64,000 bases of DNA from Bromus sterilis. Taxonomy: Eukaryota > Streptophyta > Magnoliopsida > Poales > Poaceae. The number at the start of each line of letters is the position of its first letter. Position 1 is the stretch's first letter. The DNA lies in NCBI GenBank assembly GCA_950022295.1, contig OX465598.1, positions 183,267,501 to 183,331,500 of the forward strand, in the 5' to 3' direction. Below are positions 45,155 to 55,920 of the stretch, piece after piece. Made by a program: the position numbers and the translations under genes. Under the pieces are notes generated by a model. That model had not been told where the DNA came from, did not search any database, and worked only from the letters and a program-made list of their open reading frames with translations.

Positions 45155-46159
45155 TTACTTTAATGGACATTGTCCCCACCATAATGGTTTGTATTTGTGG
45201 TGCACATGTAGAGGACAATCCCATTCTCCAATCTTCACGGTCTCGATATTCTCTATAGAGTTAAGGACATGCCTTTTGTCGATCTTCTTCGGAAAATACA
45301 CCGTGTGTTCTTTATCATCAACATTGAAAGTAAATTTCTTTATTGCAATAAATAATAGCACCTCGGGCATGTCAAGCACAACAAAATCAGTAAGGATTAA
45401 GCAATTAGCAACTTCAACAGGAACATCCTCACAAATACCAATCGGGACGGTCGTTGACTTGTTAGCCATCTGAAGAAAGATATCTGTAGGGATTAGTTTA
45501 TCTAAACATAGCCTCTTATAAAGAGAAAAAGGCATGACACTCACTCCTGCTCCGAGATTACTTAAAGCAGTTTTGACATAATTATTCTTTATGGAGCAAG
45601 GAATGGTGGGTATACCTGGATCACCAAGCTTCTCGGGAATCTTTCCACTGAAAGAGTAGTTAGCAAGCATAGTAGATATTGCCTCATTGGGGAGTTTTCT
45701 TGTAATAGTAACAATATCTTTCATATATTTAGAATAAGGAAGTAACTTAATGGCATCAGTCAAAGGGATTTGAAGAAAAAGAGGCTTCATCCATTCACAA
45801 AATTCATTATATTGCTCTTCTTCTTTGGTTTTGAGAGACTTACCTGGAATGGGCATGGGTTTTTGTACCCACGATTCTCTTTCCTTCCTGTGTCTTCTTG
45901 CAATGAAGTCTTCTCTATTATATTTCTTGCATTTGTCGGGTGCTTCTTCTTCTCGCACCTCGGGAGGATACCTCTTCTCCTTATCCTTTTCGGTCTCAGC
46001 ATCTTCTTTATTCTTAGCACCGGAGGTGAATATGCTGTTAGGATCAACAGTGGGCTCTCCACTTATAATAGGAACATTGGAGTTGTTAGCTTCCTTGTGT
46101 TTCTTCTTCTTCTTCTTTTTCTTCTTTGGAGAGCTAACAATCTCGTCTTCTACCTGCAC
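45155..46159 (-). pseudogene. Gyp-B gag tail and degenerate aspartic protease
   Basis: A 334-codon frame. It starts with a Lys-rich tract (nine consecutive Lys after PK, residues 12-20), then a charged region and EEEQYNEFCEWMKPLFLQIP near 112-131. The protease-like part follows at about 170-270: NLGAGVSVMPFSLYKRL, then VPVEVANCLILTDFVVLDMP. The expected catalytic Asp is Asn (residue 201, codon 45557-45559). The ILGRPFL-type second motif seen in the related protease at 6800-6830 is absent, replaced by an unrelated VLLFIAIKK join. Protease activity is therefore unlikely. The C-terminal WWGQCPLK end runs into noncoding sequence. Confidence 0.75.
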
Positions 46160-46447
46160 TTGAGAATCTTGCTCGGTCCTCTTTGGATGCCCCTCGAGAT
46201 AAAGAGGGTCCTGGGTGTTTGTACCACCCCTGGTCTTTATACCATAATCCTGTATATCCTATTTGGCATTATTAGAAAGCAAATCTTTTTGCACATTAGA
46301 AATTTTTTCAAGCTGAGTTTGAACCATATGAAAATGCATAATAAGACATTTAACATCATTAACTGTTCTACCTAGAACATCAAGTAAACTTTTGATAGCA
46401 GGGGAATTATCATGCAACTGATTTTGTATCCTCTCATTAAAATGGTC

Positions 46448-47620
46448 TTACTTAATAATAAAATTATCAAGCTCATCTAAACATTGATCAGGAGGCTTAC
46501 CTTTAGGAATGTCACTTTCATTCAAATTCAAAAGAGAGTGTACCTCTACCAAGGGAGGGTGAGTAGTAGGCTCACACAACTTCTCAATAGGAGGTAGATT
46601 CTTCACGTCTTCGGCTTTAATTCCTTTCTCCTTTATAGACTTCTTTGCTTCTTGCATATCTTCGGGGCTGAGGACAAGCATGCCCCTGTTCTTTGGTGGT
46701 GGAGGTGGTTCAGGAACGGACCAATCTTCGTGGTTCTTGGCAATCTTTCCCATTAATTCTTCAGCATCGTCCGGTGTTCTTTCCCTGAAAACACAACCAG
46801 CACAACTATCCAGATAGGATCTAAATTCATCAGTCATACCAGCATAAAATATATCAAGTAATTCATTCATAGGGACTTCATGTCCCGGTCTAGCCTTAAT
46901 TAAACCGCAATACCTCCCCAAAGCTTTAGGGAGGTTCTCATCCTGCTACTATTTAAAGTTGTAAATTCTTTACAAAGCAGCACGTTGCATATGAGCAGGA
47001 AAATATTTATCAACAAAAGATTGAGCTAAGTCCTGAGGAATTTTAATAGAACAATAGGGTAGTGTATCATACAATGCTTTAGCATCTCCCTTCAAAGAAA
47101 AAGGAAAAAGCTTAGCCACATAAAAGTTTCATATCCTCTCATCAGTAGTAAATAAGCCACCCAACTCGGTTAGTTTGGTCAGGTGTGCTATAGCATCATC
47201 ATTTTCTCTAACATAAAAGAGGCCAGCTTCAACTCTAGATATAATTGAAAGATCAATAGAGAAATCATAATCAGAATCAGTGATGCATATAGGAGATGTA
47301 GCAAATTCAGGATCAAGAGTGATCTTGTTCTTCTTGCAGTGATTTTCAAGCAGCTTCTTAACAGCACCAGGGTCAGAGTTAGCACACTCTGTAAGTTCCC
47401 TGCAGAAATCATCATCAAGAATAATATAATCATCCTCAAGGAGTCTCTCCTTGAGTTTATCTAAGTCTTGGTAACCAAGGGCTTTGCAAGTAGGAAATTA
47501 GGAAGTAGGAGTCTCAGTCTCGGACTATGCTGCAACCTTAGCTATTTGAGTTTCAAGATAGTGACCAAGAAAATTAGTTTCATCAAGAGTAGTAGAAGCA
47601 TCATCAAAAGTATCGGACAT
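46448..47620 (-). pseudogene. Gyp-B gag, broken
   Basis: Begins near 47620 with MSDTFDDASTTLDETNFLGH. A capsid-like region around 46990-47110 (FPFSLKGDAKALYD, QSFVDKYFPAH) is interrupted by stops. The frame 46921-46448 continues with KARPGHEVPMNELLDIFYAG, TPDDAEELMGKIAKNHEDW and a Pro-rich PEPPPPPKNRG. Several stops and frame changes separate the pieces. It supplies the particle protein in intact relatives. Confidence 0.75.
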
Positions 47621-47796
47621 AGTAACAGACTCAGTAGAAGTAGCATGTTGTGGTGGTGGTGAAGCGAACTTATTTTTAACGGAAGGTGAATCAAGCGTAG
47701 CACTAGTTCTTAAAACGGTACCTTTTCTTGTAGTAGACGGTAAGATAAAGTGCCGCGGGCAGAATACTTCAAGTAGACATGTAAATAAAGCTACAC

Positions 47797-47814
47797 TCCC
47801 CGGCAACAGCGCCA
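47797..47814 (-). promoter_or_regulatory. Primer-binding site (tRNA-Asp), Gyp-B
   Basis: tccccggcaacagcgcca differs by one base from the site at 8801-8818 and lies 12 bp from the LTR. It sets the minus orientation. Confidence 0.85.
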
Positions 47815-47826
47815 GAAAACAGTACT

Positions 47827-49210
47827 TGATGACCCTCAACTATAGGGGATCGAGATAGTCTTCGTGGGCAAGATAACCCAATTTATTGATTCGACACAAG
47901 GGGAGCCAAAGAATATTTATAAGCTTTAACAGTTGAGTTTTCAATTCAACCACACCTGAAATATACTTGCTTGCAACAAAATATTAATAGCAACGGTGAT
48001 ATGATAGTGGTAGTGGTGACAGCGAAAGAAAAACAGCAAAAGAAAACTACTAGTGACCAGATGGATTAAAACACTTTAGGCTTGGGAGATGGATGGTTGG
48101 GCGTTGCTTGGATGAGAGTGAACATGTAATAGATTTTAACACGGGGCAAGGCACACAGAAAATCAAGGATCATCTAGGAAAATATCAAACATTAGGCATG
48201 TATCCCGTAGGTAGTTGTGCGTGCTTGCAATAAGAACTTGGACAACATCTTTTGTCCTACCATCCCGCTAAGAACGGGGCCCAAAGGAACTTATGGAGAT
48301 TAAGGTGCTCCTGTCAAAGAGCACCGGAACAAAGCATTAAACTCAATGGATACATGAAATCCTCAAATTATAGTCCATCCGCTTTGGTGTCCCAAGCTGT
48401 CACCTTTGGGATCGCCGGTTCCGGACCACAATAGGTGCATACAACTCATAGATAGGATCAAGAACATAAATATACTAATGAAAACACAAGTGGTTCAGAT
48501 CTGAAATCATGGCACTCGGGTCCAAAGTGACAAACATTAGGAGCAACAGGTTGTAGAAAAGATGATAAACACCAAAGTATATGATAAGAAATATGACCCC
48601 AACAATTTAACGAACTATTACATGATCTAACTGATCCAATCCCTACCATCCCCTTTGCCTACAACAGGGAATTACTCACACATGTGAAGTGAAGTCATGG
48701 AGGTAGGATGGAATGGTGATGATGATGACGATGGCGATGATTTCCCCTCACCCGAGGCCAAACAGCCTGCAGATTAGCCCTCGCGGAAAATAACAGAGGG
48801 TGGCGGCGGCTCCGCGACGGGAACTGGGAAAACGACTTCTGTTCTGGGTTTTTCGCGTCACGGGAATAAATAGGGGCCTCGGTAGGGCACCAGAGGAGGT
48901 CGGAGACCCCCAGGCGGCCCCCCAGGGCGGCCAGGGGTGGGGTCGCGCCAGCAGGGCGCCTAGGGTACCCCTGTCTCCCCTCTGGCCCCACTTCTGGCTC
49001 GTGGAAGCTTTGGGTGCGTGGATTTTTTGTGAATTTTCCTGGAATTTTCTGAGGTACCTAAAAATCCATTTTCCTGCACATAATAAAACCATACAGGCAG
49101 CTTTGCTGAAAACATCATCAGTCCGGGTTAGTTTAGTTCAAATCATGCAAGAATGAGGGCGAAACAATAGAAAAAGTGTTTGGAAAAGTAGATACGTTTG
49201 AGACGTATTA
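47827..49210 (-). mobile_element. Gyp-B 5' LTR
   Basis: 1384 bp, TGATGACCC (plus-strand start) to ACGTATTA. It is intact and gives the uninterrupted version of the Cop-1 target near 48590 and of the region inverted at 41101-41292. Confidence 0.9.
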
Positions 49211-49215
49211 GTGGC

Positions 49216-50217
49216 ACTGGCAGATCTGCGTGGGGCATTTTTCTTGCTAGGGGCTCCTTGAACTGGTGCTGGTGCAGGTGCATAGGGATGTGGAGCGAGG
49301 TTTTTATTGTTGGGGCAGTTGGGGTGTGGCGCAGAGTAGAGGTTCCTCTGCGGTGGTGGTGCAAGTCTGGCTGGCTGGGTTGGGCGAAGTCTGGGGTTAC
49401 TGGATCCTCCTTGCTGCATCATACAACGCTTGCGATTCTCAGTGACAATGCTTCTCTTGTCTTCCACCAAGATTGCGGAGTTGTCCAAAGCTTCCATGTC
49501 TATAAACTGCATGGCGACGAGCACACACTGCAGCTCATCATCAAGGCCATCGAGAAAGCGGTTCGTCCTCTTCTCTTCAGTGTCCACCTCCTCGAGGGCA
49601 TACCTTGACAGCTCAGTGAACTTGTTGAGATAAGAGACCACCGTCGTTCCTCCTTGCTTGAGGTGGCAGAACTCATCTTTCTTCCTCTGCATCAAAGCAG
49701 AGGGAATGTACGCCTTTTCAAACTTCTCCTTGAACTGCCCCCAGTTAAGAACTTTCCCTTTGGACAAACGGGCACGTACTCCTTCCCACCAGCTCCTTGC
49801 AGTACCGGCGAGGTAGTGAGTGGCATAGTGAACCTTCTAATTGTCTCCAACTCCTGCCACTGCCAAGTCATTTTCGATGGTACTAAGCCAATCTGCAACA
49901 TCGAGAAGCTCGTTTGACTGGGAGAACACGGGCGGATTTGTTTTTTGGAAGTCTCGGAGCTTGGATCTGGGCTCCTCATTCCCTCTCCTTGGGTTGGCGC
50001 TACTTGCGGAAGTTTTGACTATCTGCTGGAGGGCTGCGACATTAGCTTGGCGCTCTTCTCGGGCAGCTTGGAGTTCCTCCCGGACAACTTGGAGTTGTAC
50101 GCGAGCAACTTGTCGCTCCTCCATTAACAAGCGCACAACTTGCGCCATGTTCGGGTCAGTTGTGGGTGGTGGTGCATCACCGGATCCGCGTGGGTGAGCT
50201 CGGGTGTGCCTCGGCAT
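49216..50217 (-). pseudogene. Gyp-D gag
   Basis: Starts MPRHTRAHPRGSGDAPPPTT, with a coiled-coil-like Glu/Gln/Arg-rich stretch at residues 30-65 and then FSQSNELLDVADWLSTIEND. An in-frame TAG (49837-49839) interrupts it. The same frame continues with LSKGKVLNWGQFKEKFEKAY, VVSYLNKFTELSRYA and DGLDDELQCVL, the standard Gypsy capsid core, followed by a Pro-rich tail. It ends at the Gyp-B insertion (49211-49215). The zinc knuckle and protease should follow; the protease is found at 23512-24351. Open antisense frames (49198-49608, 49841-50197) are shadows. Confidence 0.85.
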
Positions 50218-50518
50218 CGTGAAGTGGTGTCGCGTAAGATAAAAGTGCAGGGGTTAGTGTCATCCTAAGTGGGGGTAGGGTCACTCTAACTTAAGACTAA
50301 ACATGGAAAATGAAACAAGCATAAGATCAAGCATTCAGATAGGGGACACTAAATAAAACTTCCACTAGTTCTCATCTGTTTCGGGACACCGTTCCCTCTT
50401 AATCTTCAGTCTCGATTGATTTAAAACATTTTGAAATGGGTAAGAGGTATAAGAGATTTTTTTAACAAAATATTACTAACTAACGTCCATGCTAACTAGG
50501 TTGCTACATTCTGAACAG

Positions 50519-50533
50519 AGGCTCTGATACAAA
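50519..50533 (-). promoter_or_regulatory. Primer-binding site (tRNA-Met-like), Gyp-D
   Basis: Minus strand TTTGTATCAGAGCCT, one base from the usual TGGTATCAGAGC, 3 bp from the 5' LTR. About 300 bp of leader separates it from gag. Confidence 0.7.
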
Positions 50534-50536
50534 GTT

Positions 50537-53500
50537 CGTGGGCACCACGGATTATATACCCGAAGCGACCAGCTGTGCATACTGTCATGCTCGCATGATC
50601 AGTGTCGCACGACGCAAAACTCGACAATGGATACATCAGATCACATGTTCATTAAAGTACTAAAACAATAGTCTTACAACAATAGTCTGACACTGCCTCA
50701 TCGGGCACAATTTCAGCGGAAACACCAAAACACTCCTCACATAGCAGCGGGACATAACCAACAGGAAAGTCCAGAGCGTAGCACATCCTAGCAAACGTAA
50801 ACATCAGAATACTCCTCGTCCATTACCTTCTCCTCCAAGCCTGGTCGTTTGAATAACCATGGACAAAGTCGTGATTACTCGCAAACCATCTAAAGAAAAG
50901 AATATGGTGGAGTATATCATAGGGGTAACTAGCTACTCGTCGTAATTAAGTTGGAAAATTTTTAGTGTTGAGCAAATTTTATTCCCACAAGTAACATTTA
51001 GTTAATCATGTCCAACCATAACCCTTTCAAAATCAACATCAACATCATCATCATGAACCATAATCTCAGTACTAGAATTTCTCATATATTCCCCACGAAG
51101 TGTGGCCTCACTAGTTGTCCATGACCGTGGTCTCCGGCTACTCAAATAGTTTTCAATCTGCAGAGGTTGTACACTTTAACCACACGACACAATCCCATCT
51201 TATTGCCACCAGTGGCCGCTGGCGTAGCACTCACTTTGGTATACCGGCAGAGGGATTCTGACAAGATCATCCATTAGATCACACTTAGTGTGTCATGCCC
51301 ACTAGGTTTCAACGAGAAGGAACCTTTGTTCACAGTCCGAGACCCCCTTTTGTGCCGAGGATACCCCCTCTCAAGGCGGCTATTTCCTCTGCGGTACGAC
51401 TATGACAACAATAAGGGTGAACTAACAAAGTAACCAAGCTAGTGCCCATATAGCATGTGGTTGTACTGTAAGGCTAGGTTTTGGCGGCACTTATAGAGAG
51501 CCCTTCAAGACTTTGAATATGTTCAACGATGTTTCCAACGTTAACCACAATCTTGGCCATCACATCTTCTTGGATGTATGCCATCACATTAGGGTGGAGC
51601 AAGATTAACCAATTATTAAGTTGCACTTAATTAATTACCAAGGCTAATTGATGGTCTCGATAGAGCATCAAAATCATCGGGGTTCTACTTTCATTTTCCC
51701 AAATAGGTAGGTATAAAGGTATGTGGGGGTTGTCCTAATACAACTAATACGATCCCATCCCAAAATGATGTAATAATAGGTGATACAATAGAATAATACA
51801 AAGAAAGCAAAAAAATGTAGGACATGGGTTTGAGTTTTTAAGATGGCTTGCCTTTCTCGGCGGTGTCCGCTCATACGGCTCCTTTGGCAGCTTGGGAGGA
51901 GTCTTCACCTGCAACGTCAAGCGCCTCTTCTACGCATTGCGAAAAAAAATAAAAACACAATCACAACCACGGCAATCATACAAAACTTTCAAAAAATAGT
52001 CACTCATACCATAGCATCACAACACTATCAACACAAGGACAAGAAAAAGAGTGTAGCAATTTTTATAGAGATTATCTTAACATGGTGTTTATTAAGAAAG
52101 CAACATAACAATAAAGGTAGCAACAAAATTAATAATTAAGTCAAGTTATTCAAGTTGGTAAAGTCTTAACAAGATTCCTAAGTGGCATAGGATGAGGTCA
52201 AAATTATTATTAAGTGATAAAAATTTTAAACAATTCTCCTTAGGATTATTTTTAGTGACAAAAAAACTTAAACACTTTTAGTATTATTTTAATTCATGAT
52301 TTATACCACAATTAGGTACTGATCAGAGACAATTTTAATAAAGTGCTATCCAATTAATATCACTAACAGAAAAACTATGGAAATTAATCTAGCAATCAAA
52401 ATAATAATAAAAGACCAAAACTTTTAATTAAGAAAAACAAAATTCTAGACATGCAAACCAATAAAGCACAATTTTTCAAACATTAAACATTTGTTTCATA
52501 TTTTTCGGACTTATATTTATTTTTCTAAAAGTATTTCTATCCTGTCGAATTTTTAAAAGGAAAAACAAAATTCGCAGTCGGCCCACGGCAATCCTGCGCC
52601 CACGGGCCTTTTCTTCCAGTGGGCCGAGCCCGTGCACTGCACTGCGGTTTCAGTTTTTTTCTTTTTTTTCTACTAATAAACCGAAGGGGTATGGGAGCTC
52701 CACAGTCGTTGGATGCGGTGCAGATCCGACGACTGGGAAGCCTTCTTCTTCCCAGGGCTAGGGCTCGGGCTGGCAATGGCCTTGGCGGACAGTAGGGTTA
52801 GGGGCGCTCACCGGGGCTGCTGTGGATACGGGCGAACTGCGGGGATGGCCTGCGGGGGTGCGGTACGATGGGGGAAACCTATTTTTTGGGCTTGGAGCAG
52901 TGAACGGCGACGCGACGGGGAGCTTCTCGAGTAGCGCGGATGTGGAGCTACGGCTCGGACTGGGCCACGTCGGGCTTCCTCTGTCTCGTCCGGCGTCGTG
53001 GCGGGGAGCCTCAGCCTCCTCCTGGCCGCAGCTACATGGACACCTCCTCCTCCTTCCTTCTTTCTCCTTCCTCTTCCTCCTCTTCTCTCGGCTTCCTTCA
53101 TTTCCTCCTATCTCGGTTCCTTCTCTGCCTCTTCTCTTCGAGGTGGAGGTGGCTAGTGGCACTGGAGCAGTGGGGCTAAGGGGCAACGATCTGGGTGTGG
53201 AGTGCAGAGGTCGGAGTTTGGCCTCCTTATATAGGCGCGGTGAGAGGTGCTCCCAACAAGAACCAGTGAGGGCTCGAGCGGGGCGAGCGCGGGAAGTGGC
53301 TGGGTGAGAACGCGGGCTGGATCGGTCCTGCGTGGGATCGAACGGCGAAAGGCGGGGTACAGAAAGAACGCGATCCGTGGCCTCTCCATCTACAGGTCGG
53401 GAGGGGCGATGGGAGAGCGGGAGAGAGGGCGCAGGTGGGTATACTCGCAAGCTTATGTCGCCGGCCACGTTGCATGGGAGGATTGGGGTGCGGGAGCGGG

Positions 53501-54269
53501 CTAGGCCACGCCATTGATCCGCGGCGTCGGTTCCTAGCAGGTGTAAGTGCAATTTCGGAGCGGGCAAGGGCTTGAGGGGATGACATGTGGGGATGGGCTG
53601 TCAGCGGGCTGGAGAGAGAGGCGCGATATTAGGTTTAGACTAGATGGGCTTGGCCTATTAGGAGTAGGCTAGGTTTCTCTCTTTTTTTTACTACAGCTTT
53701 TATTACATTCTTGCAATATATTTCTGTCTTGATTTGAATTTGAAAAAAAAATCCAAACTTTAACAACATAAATACTTTATAACATTGTAGAATATTTATC
53801 CTAAATGTTTTAGAAATTTTAGGGTATTTGAGGTGGGTTAATAATATTATTGTTACTATATTAATAGAAAATAATCCTTTATCTTTTTTAAGTATTTTAA
53901 CTAATTCTCTTCTTCTATGGGGGTATTTTTAATTATTTAAATCATGAATATCTATGTAATGAAATATTTATTTGCCAAAAGTTTATTGGTACTAAATATA
54001 ATAGGTGACTAGATGTGGTTATGAATATTAGTTGTGTGAGTTTATTCTTCTTTCTAGGTTGATTCTTTAACATGGTAAGGCAACAACATGATGCAATACA
54101 ATAGCAAGCATGGCATTCTACTAGCATAGGAAGCAAAACAAGATCCAAAACAAGCATATCAAGCATTGGTATGGCAATACTACTAATATCACATCACAAT
54201 TAATCAAGGTTTTTGTTAACCCAATTTTTAGCATTCTAATAACAAGACAATAAAAGTTGGGATGTAACA
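50537..54269 (-). mobile_element. Gyp-D 5' LTR (complete)
   Basis: 3733 bp, from TGTTACATCCC at 54269 to GGTGCCCACG at 50537 on the minus strand. The left 2.65 kb matches the 3' LTR at 18861-21915. A minus-strand TATA-like CCTATATAAGGAG lies at 53225-53237. GC-rich frames in 52758-53586 are LTR sequence. It holds the empty LINE site at 52678-52692. Confidence 0.85.
53225..53237 (-). promoter_or_regulatory. TATA-like box, Gyp-D 5' LTR
   Basis: ctccttatatagg on the plus strand, TATATAAGG on the transcribed strand. Absent from the truncated 3' LTR. Confidence 0.5.
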
Positions 54270-54274
54270 GTACC

Positions 54275-54533
54275 CCCGAGGGAGCCCGCCAGGTGTAAGT
54301 TATCTCCTGTTAGCGGTGCATGCTTGTCTTTTAGTGCATTGAATGCACCGCCTTCTTTGTGGGGCGGTCGGAGCCAACTGGATGACTTTATCCTCCCGGA
54401 ACTGGCCCTGAGCACTCTTCCGCAGTGTTCTCGGCAACTCCTTGCCGGAATCTTCCATGGCCGCACTTGGGCTGCCCGAGAGGCGTAGTCGGAACTAGGG
54501 AAACGTGGTACCCCCAGTATCCAGTTACCGACA
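54275..54533 (-). mobile_element. Gyp-E 5' LTR, second part
   Basis: Matches 15645-15887 of the 3' LTR (gtaagttatctcc to ttaccgaca). Separated from 18084-18860 by Gyp-D. Confidence 0.85.
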
Positions 54534-54538
54534 CATAG

Positions 54539-55516
54539 TAGGAAAAAATAGAGGATTAACATAACATTTACTAAAATAGCAAGGATTATCATAAATAACA
54601 GTAGAAAAATGATCCTTATAAGTTCCATTCATAGGGGCATCATGGCCACAAGTATAGCAAGCATCAATTTTATCAAAAAGGGATATTTCAGAATAATCCA
54701 TAGGATCATAGCAATCAATATAGCTTTCATACTCCTTTGGTAAGCATGGAGGGCAATCATATAATGTAAGAATCAAAGAGTTACTCTCATTAGAAGGTAG
54801 GCATGGGTAGCTAATCTATTCTTCCTCCTTTTGTTCGTCACTCTCCTCCTCTTTTTCATCCAAGGGGCTTTCAGTTTCAGAAATTTCTTCTTCCATGGGC
54901 TCCTACAAGGCATTAGTCTCTTCCTTCGGAGGAGATATTCTCTCAAGATATTCAGTAATATAGTCATTATCATCCTTGTAATTATCATAACAATTTAAAC
55001 ATAGCAAGACTCTCAGATTTGTAAGGAGCATCGTCATTATTCTCTCGCAAAGAAGTAATTTCATAGGAACCTTTCCAAGCAATAAATTCTTCAATTTTTC
55101 CACATCGTAGAAATCATAGTCAATATTCTCTAGCAAACAAGTAATTTCATAAGCACCTTTCCAAGCAATAAATTCTTCAATTTGTTCCACATCTTAGAAA
55201 TCATAGTCTCCCTTAACATAAGAAGTTATGGTTCCAATATTATTGCAACCACAGTGGAAAGGAAGGTATTAAAATAACACACATCAACAAGATTCATCAC
55301 AACAATAAGATATGTCATATATAGAGCACAAGTTTTTAGCATATTTATCAACTTGATGTACAAGCTTCCATAATTCTATCCCTTTTTTAGACAAGCGGTG
55401 TTCCTTATAATATTTTTGTTGATCTTCCATGAATCCACCTTACCAATAAGATATAGTTACAAAGGAGTTAATCATTGATAGCAACAACAAAGAGAGCAAA
55501 GGGCAAGTGTACCATA
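54539..55516 (-). pseudogene. Gyp-F internal coding remnant, right part
   Basis: Minus-strand pieces read from the right: a short frame starting at 55430 (MEDQQKYYKEHRLSKKGIEL) that stops near 55270, a frame 55190-54903 (MEQIEEFIAWKGAYEITCLL), a frame 54988-54773, and a frame 54776-54525 (CYDPMDYSEISLFDKIDACY; CGHDAPMNGTYKDHF). They are acidic, Asp/Tyr-rich internal sequences typical of gag-protease-type grass Gypsy elements and contain no enzyme motif. The last one leads directly into 15031-14811 across Gyp-E. No Gyp-F LTR could be assigned with confidence. Confidence 0.55.
55038..55209 (-). repeat. Tandem duplication in Gyp-F coding remnant
   Basis: Two copies, 55038-55123 and 55124-55209, of a unit running from tattctct through gtaatttcata to gaaatcatagt. 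The present period is 86 bp; one A/C position missing in the first copy suggests an original 87 bp, or 29 codons. Confidence 0.8.
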
Positions 55517-55920
55517 TGATACGTCCCAAACGTATCTATAATTTTTTCTTGTTCCATGCTTATTTGGGTGACATTGCTATGTGTTTTGCTACACTTTCCT
55601 ACCTTTTTTACACATATTTGTACTAACATACTAACTCGATGCACCCAGTGCCACTTTCTATCTGCTGATGTCTGTGAATTGCGGGTTTATACCCATATTT
55701 ACAGTGCTCGGAAAATTCTATAAAAATATATAAAAAATTAGCGTTCCAGAAGATTACGGAAGCCTGAAGGAGAGCCGGAGGGGGGCCACCCCCTCCCAAG
55801 CGGCCAAGGATGCGACTCCACCCTAGGCCGCACCAGGAGGCCACCTGGAGGGGTGGGACCCCCCTGGTGCCCTCCTTCGGCCTATATTTACTCCTCGACA
55901 CAGAAGCCCTGAAAAAAGAC
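55517..55920 (+). mobile_element. Truncated LTR, Athila-like family
   Basis: Starts TGATACGTCCCAAACGTATC at 55517, plus orientation, and resembles the beginning of LTR-C. It ends after about 404 bp where LTR-H begins. No primer site or partner is found. Confidence 0.75.

Larger units (their letters stand above)
24352..49210 (-). mobile_element. Gyp-B: gag-protease Gypsy without polymerase (Athila-like, minus strand)
   Basis: Flanked by GTGGC (24347-24351 and 49211-49215). Outer termini are taatgaccc and gacgtatta; the inner LTR ends keep canonical tgatgaccc (47827) and gtatca (41573), so TG has become TA at both outer ends. The 3' LTR is 24352-25119 plus 40854-41573, and the 5' LTR is 47827-49210. 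The internal 6.25 kb holds gag, protease and an extra frame but no reverse transcriptase or integrase. Cop-1 is inserted in the 3' LTR. Confidence 0.85.
18861..54269 (-). mobile_element. Gyp-D: Gypsy element with 3.7-kb LTRs (minus strand)
   Basis: Flanked by GTACC on both sides (18856-18860, 54270-54274). Minus-strand termini are TGTTACATCC and GGTGCCCATA, where the last CA has mutated to TA. The 5' LTR is 50537-54269 and gag 49216-50217. Protease plus the start of reverse transcriptase is at 23512-24351, and a truncated 3' LTR at 18861-21915. The tRNA-Met-like primer site, the long LTRs and the gag and protease type suggest a Tekay/Del-like chromovirus, but integrase and any chromodomain are deleted, so lineage is inferred. 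It contains Gyp-B, LTR-I and a LINE tail. Confidence 0.85.
15032..54533 (-). mobile_element. Gyp-E: small non-autonomous LTR element, host of the nest
   Basis: Termini are TGTCGGGGGTC and TTACCGACA, flanked by the direct repeat CATAG (15027-15031 and 54534-54538). Without the nested Gyp-D it is about 4.1 kb: 3' LTR 15032-15887, internal 15888-18083, and 5' LTR 18084-18860 continued at 54275-54533. Orientation is minus: a primer site lies beside the right LTR (18064-18080) and a purine-rich tract (minus-strand reading) beside the left LTR (15888-15904). No gag or pol is present. The internal region instead carries an antisense B3-like open frame. The LTR and primer-site style suggest a Tat-like Gypsy derivative, but with no pol this cannot be confirmed. 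Confidence 0.85.

Noticed and set aside
49198..50197. Plus-strand frames opposite Gyp-D gag
   Set aside because: Antisense shadows of a recognised gag.
52758..53586. Long minus-strand frame of 269 codons and overlapping frames
   Set aside because: Lies in the Gyp-D 5' LTR; the corresponding 3' LTR region has different frames and no conserved product. High GC explains the lack of stops.
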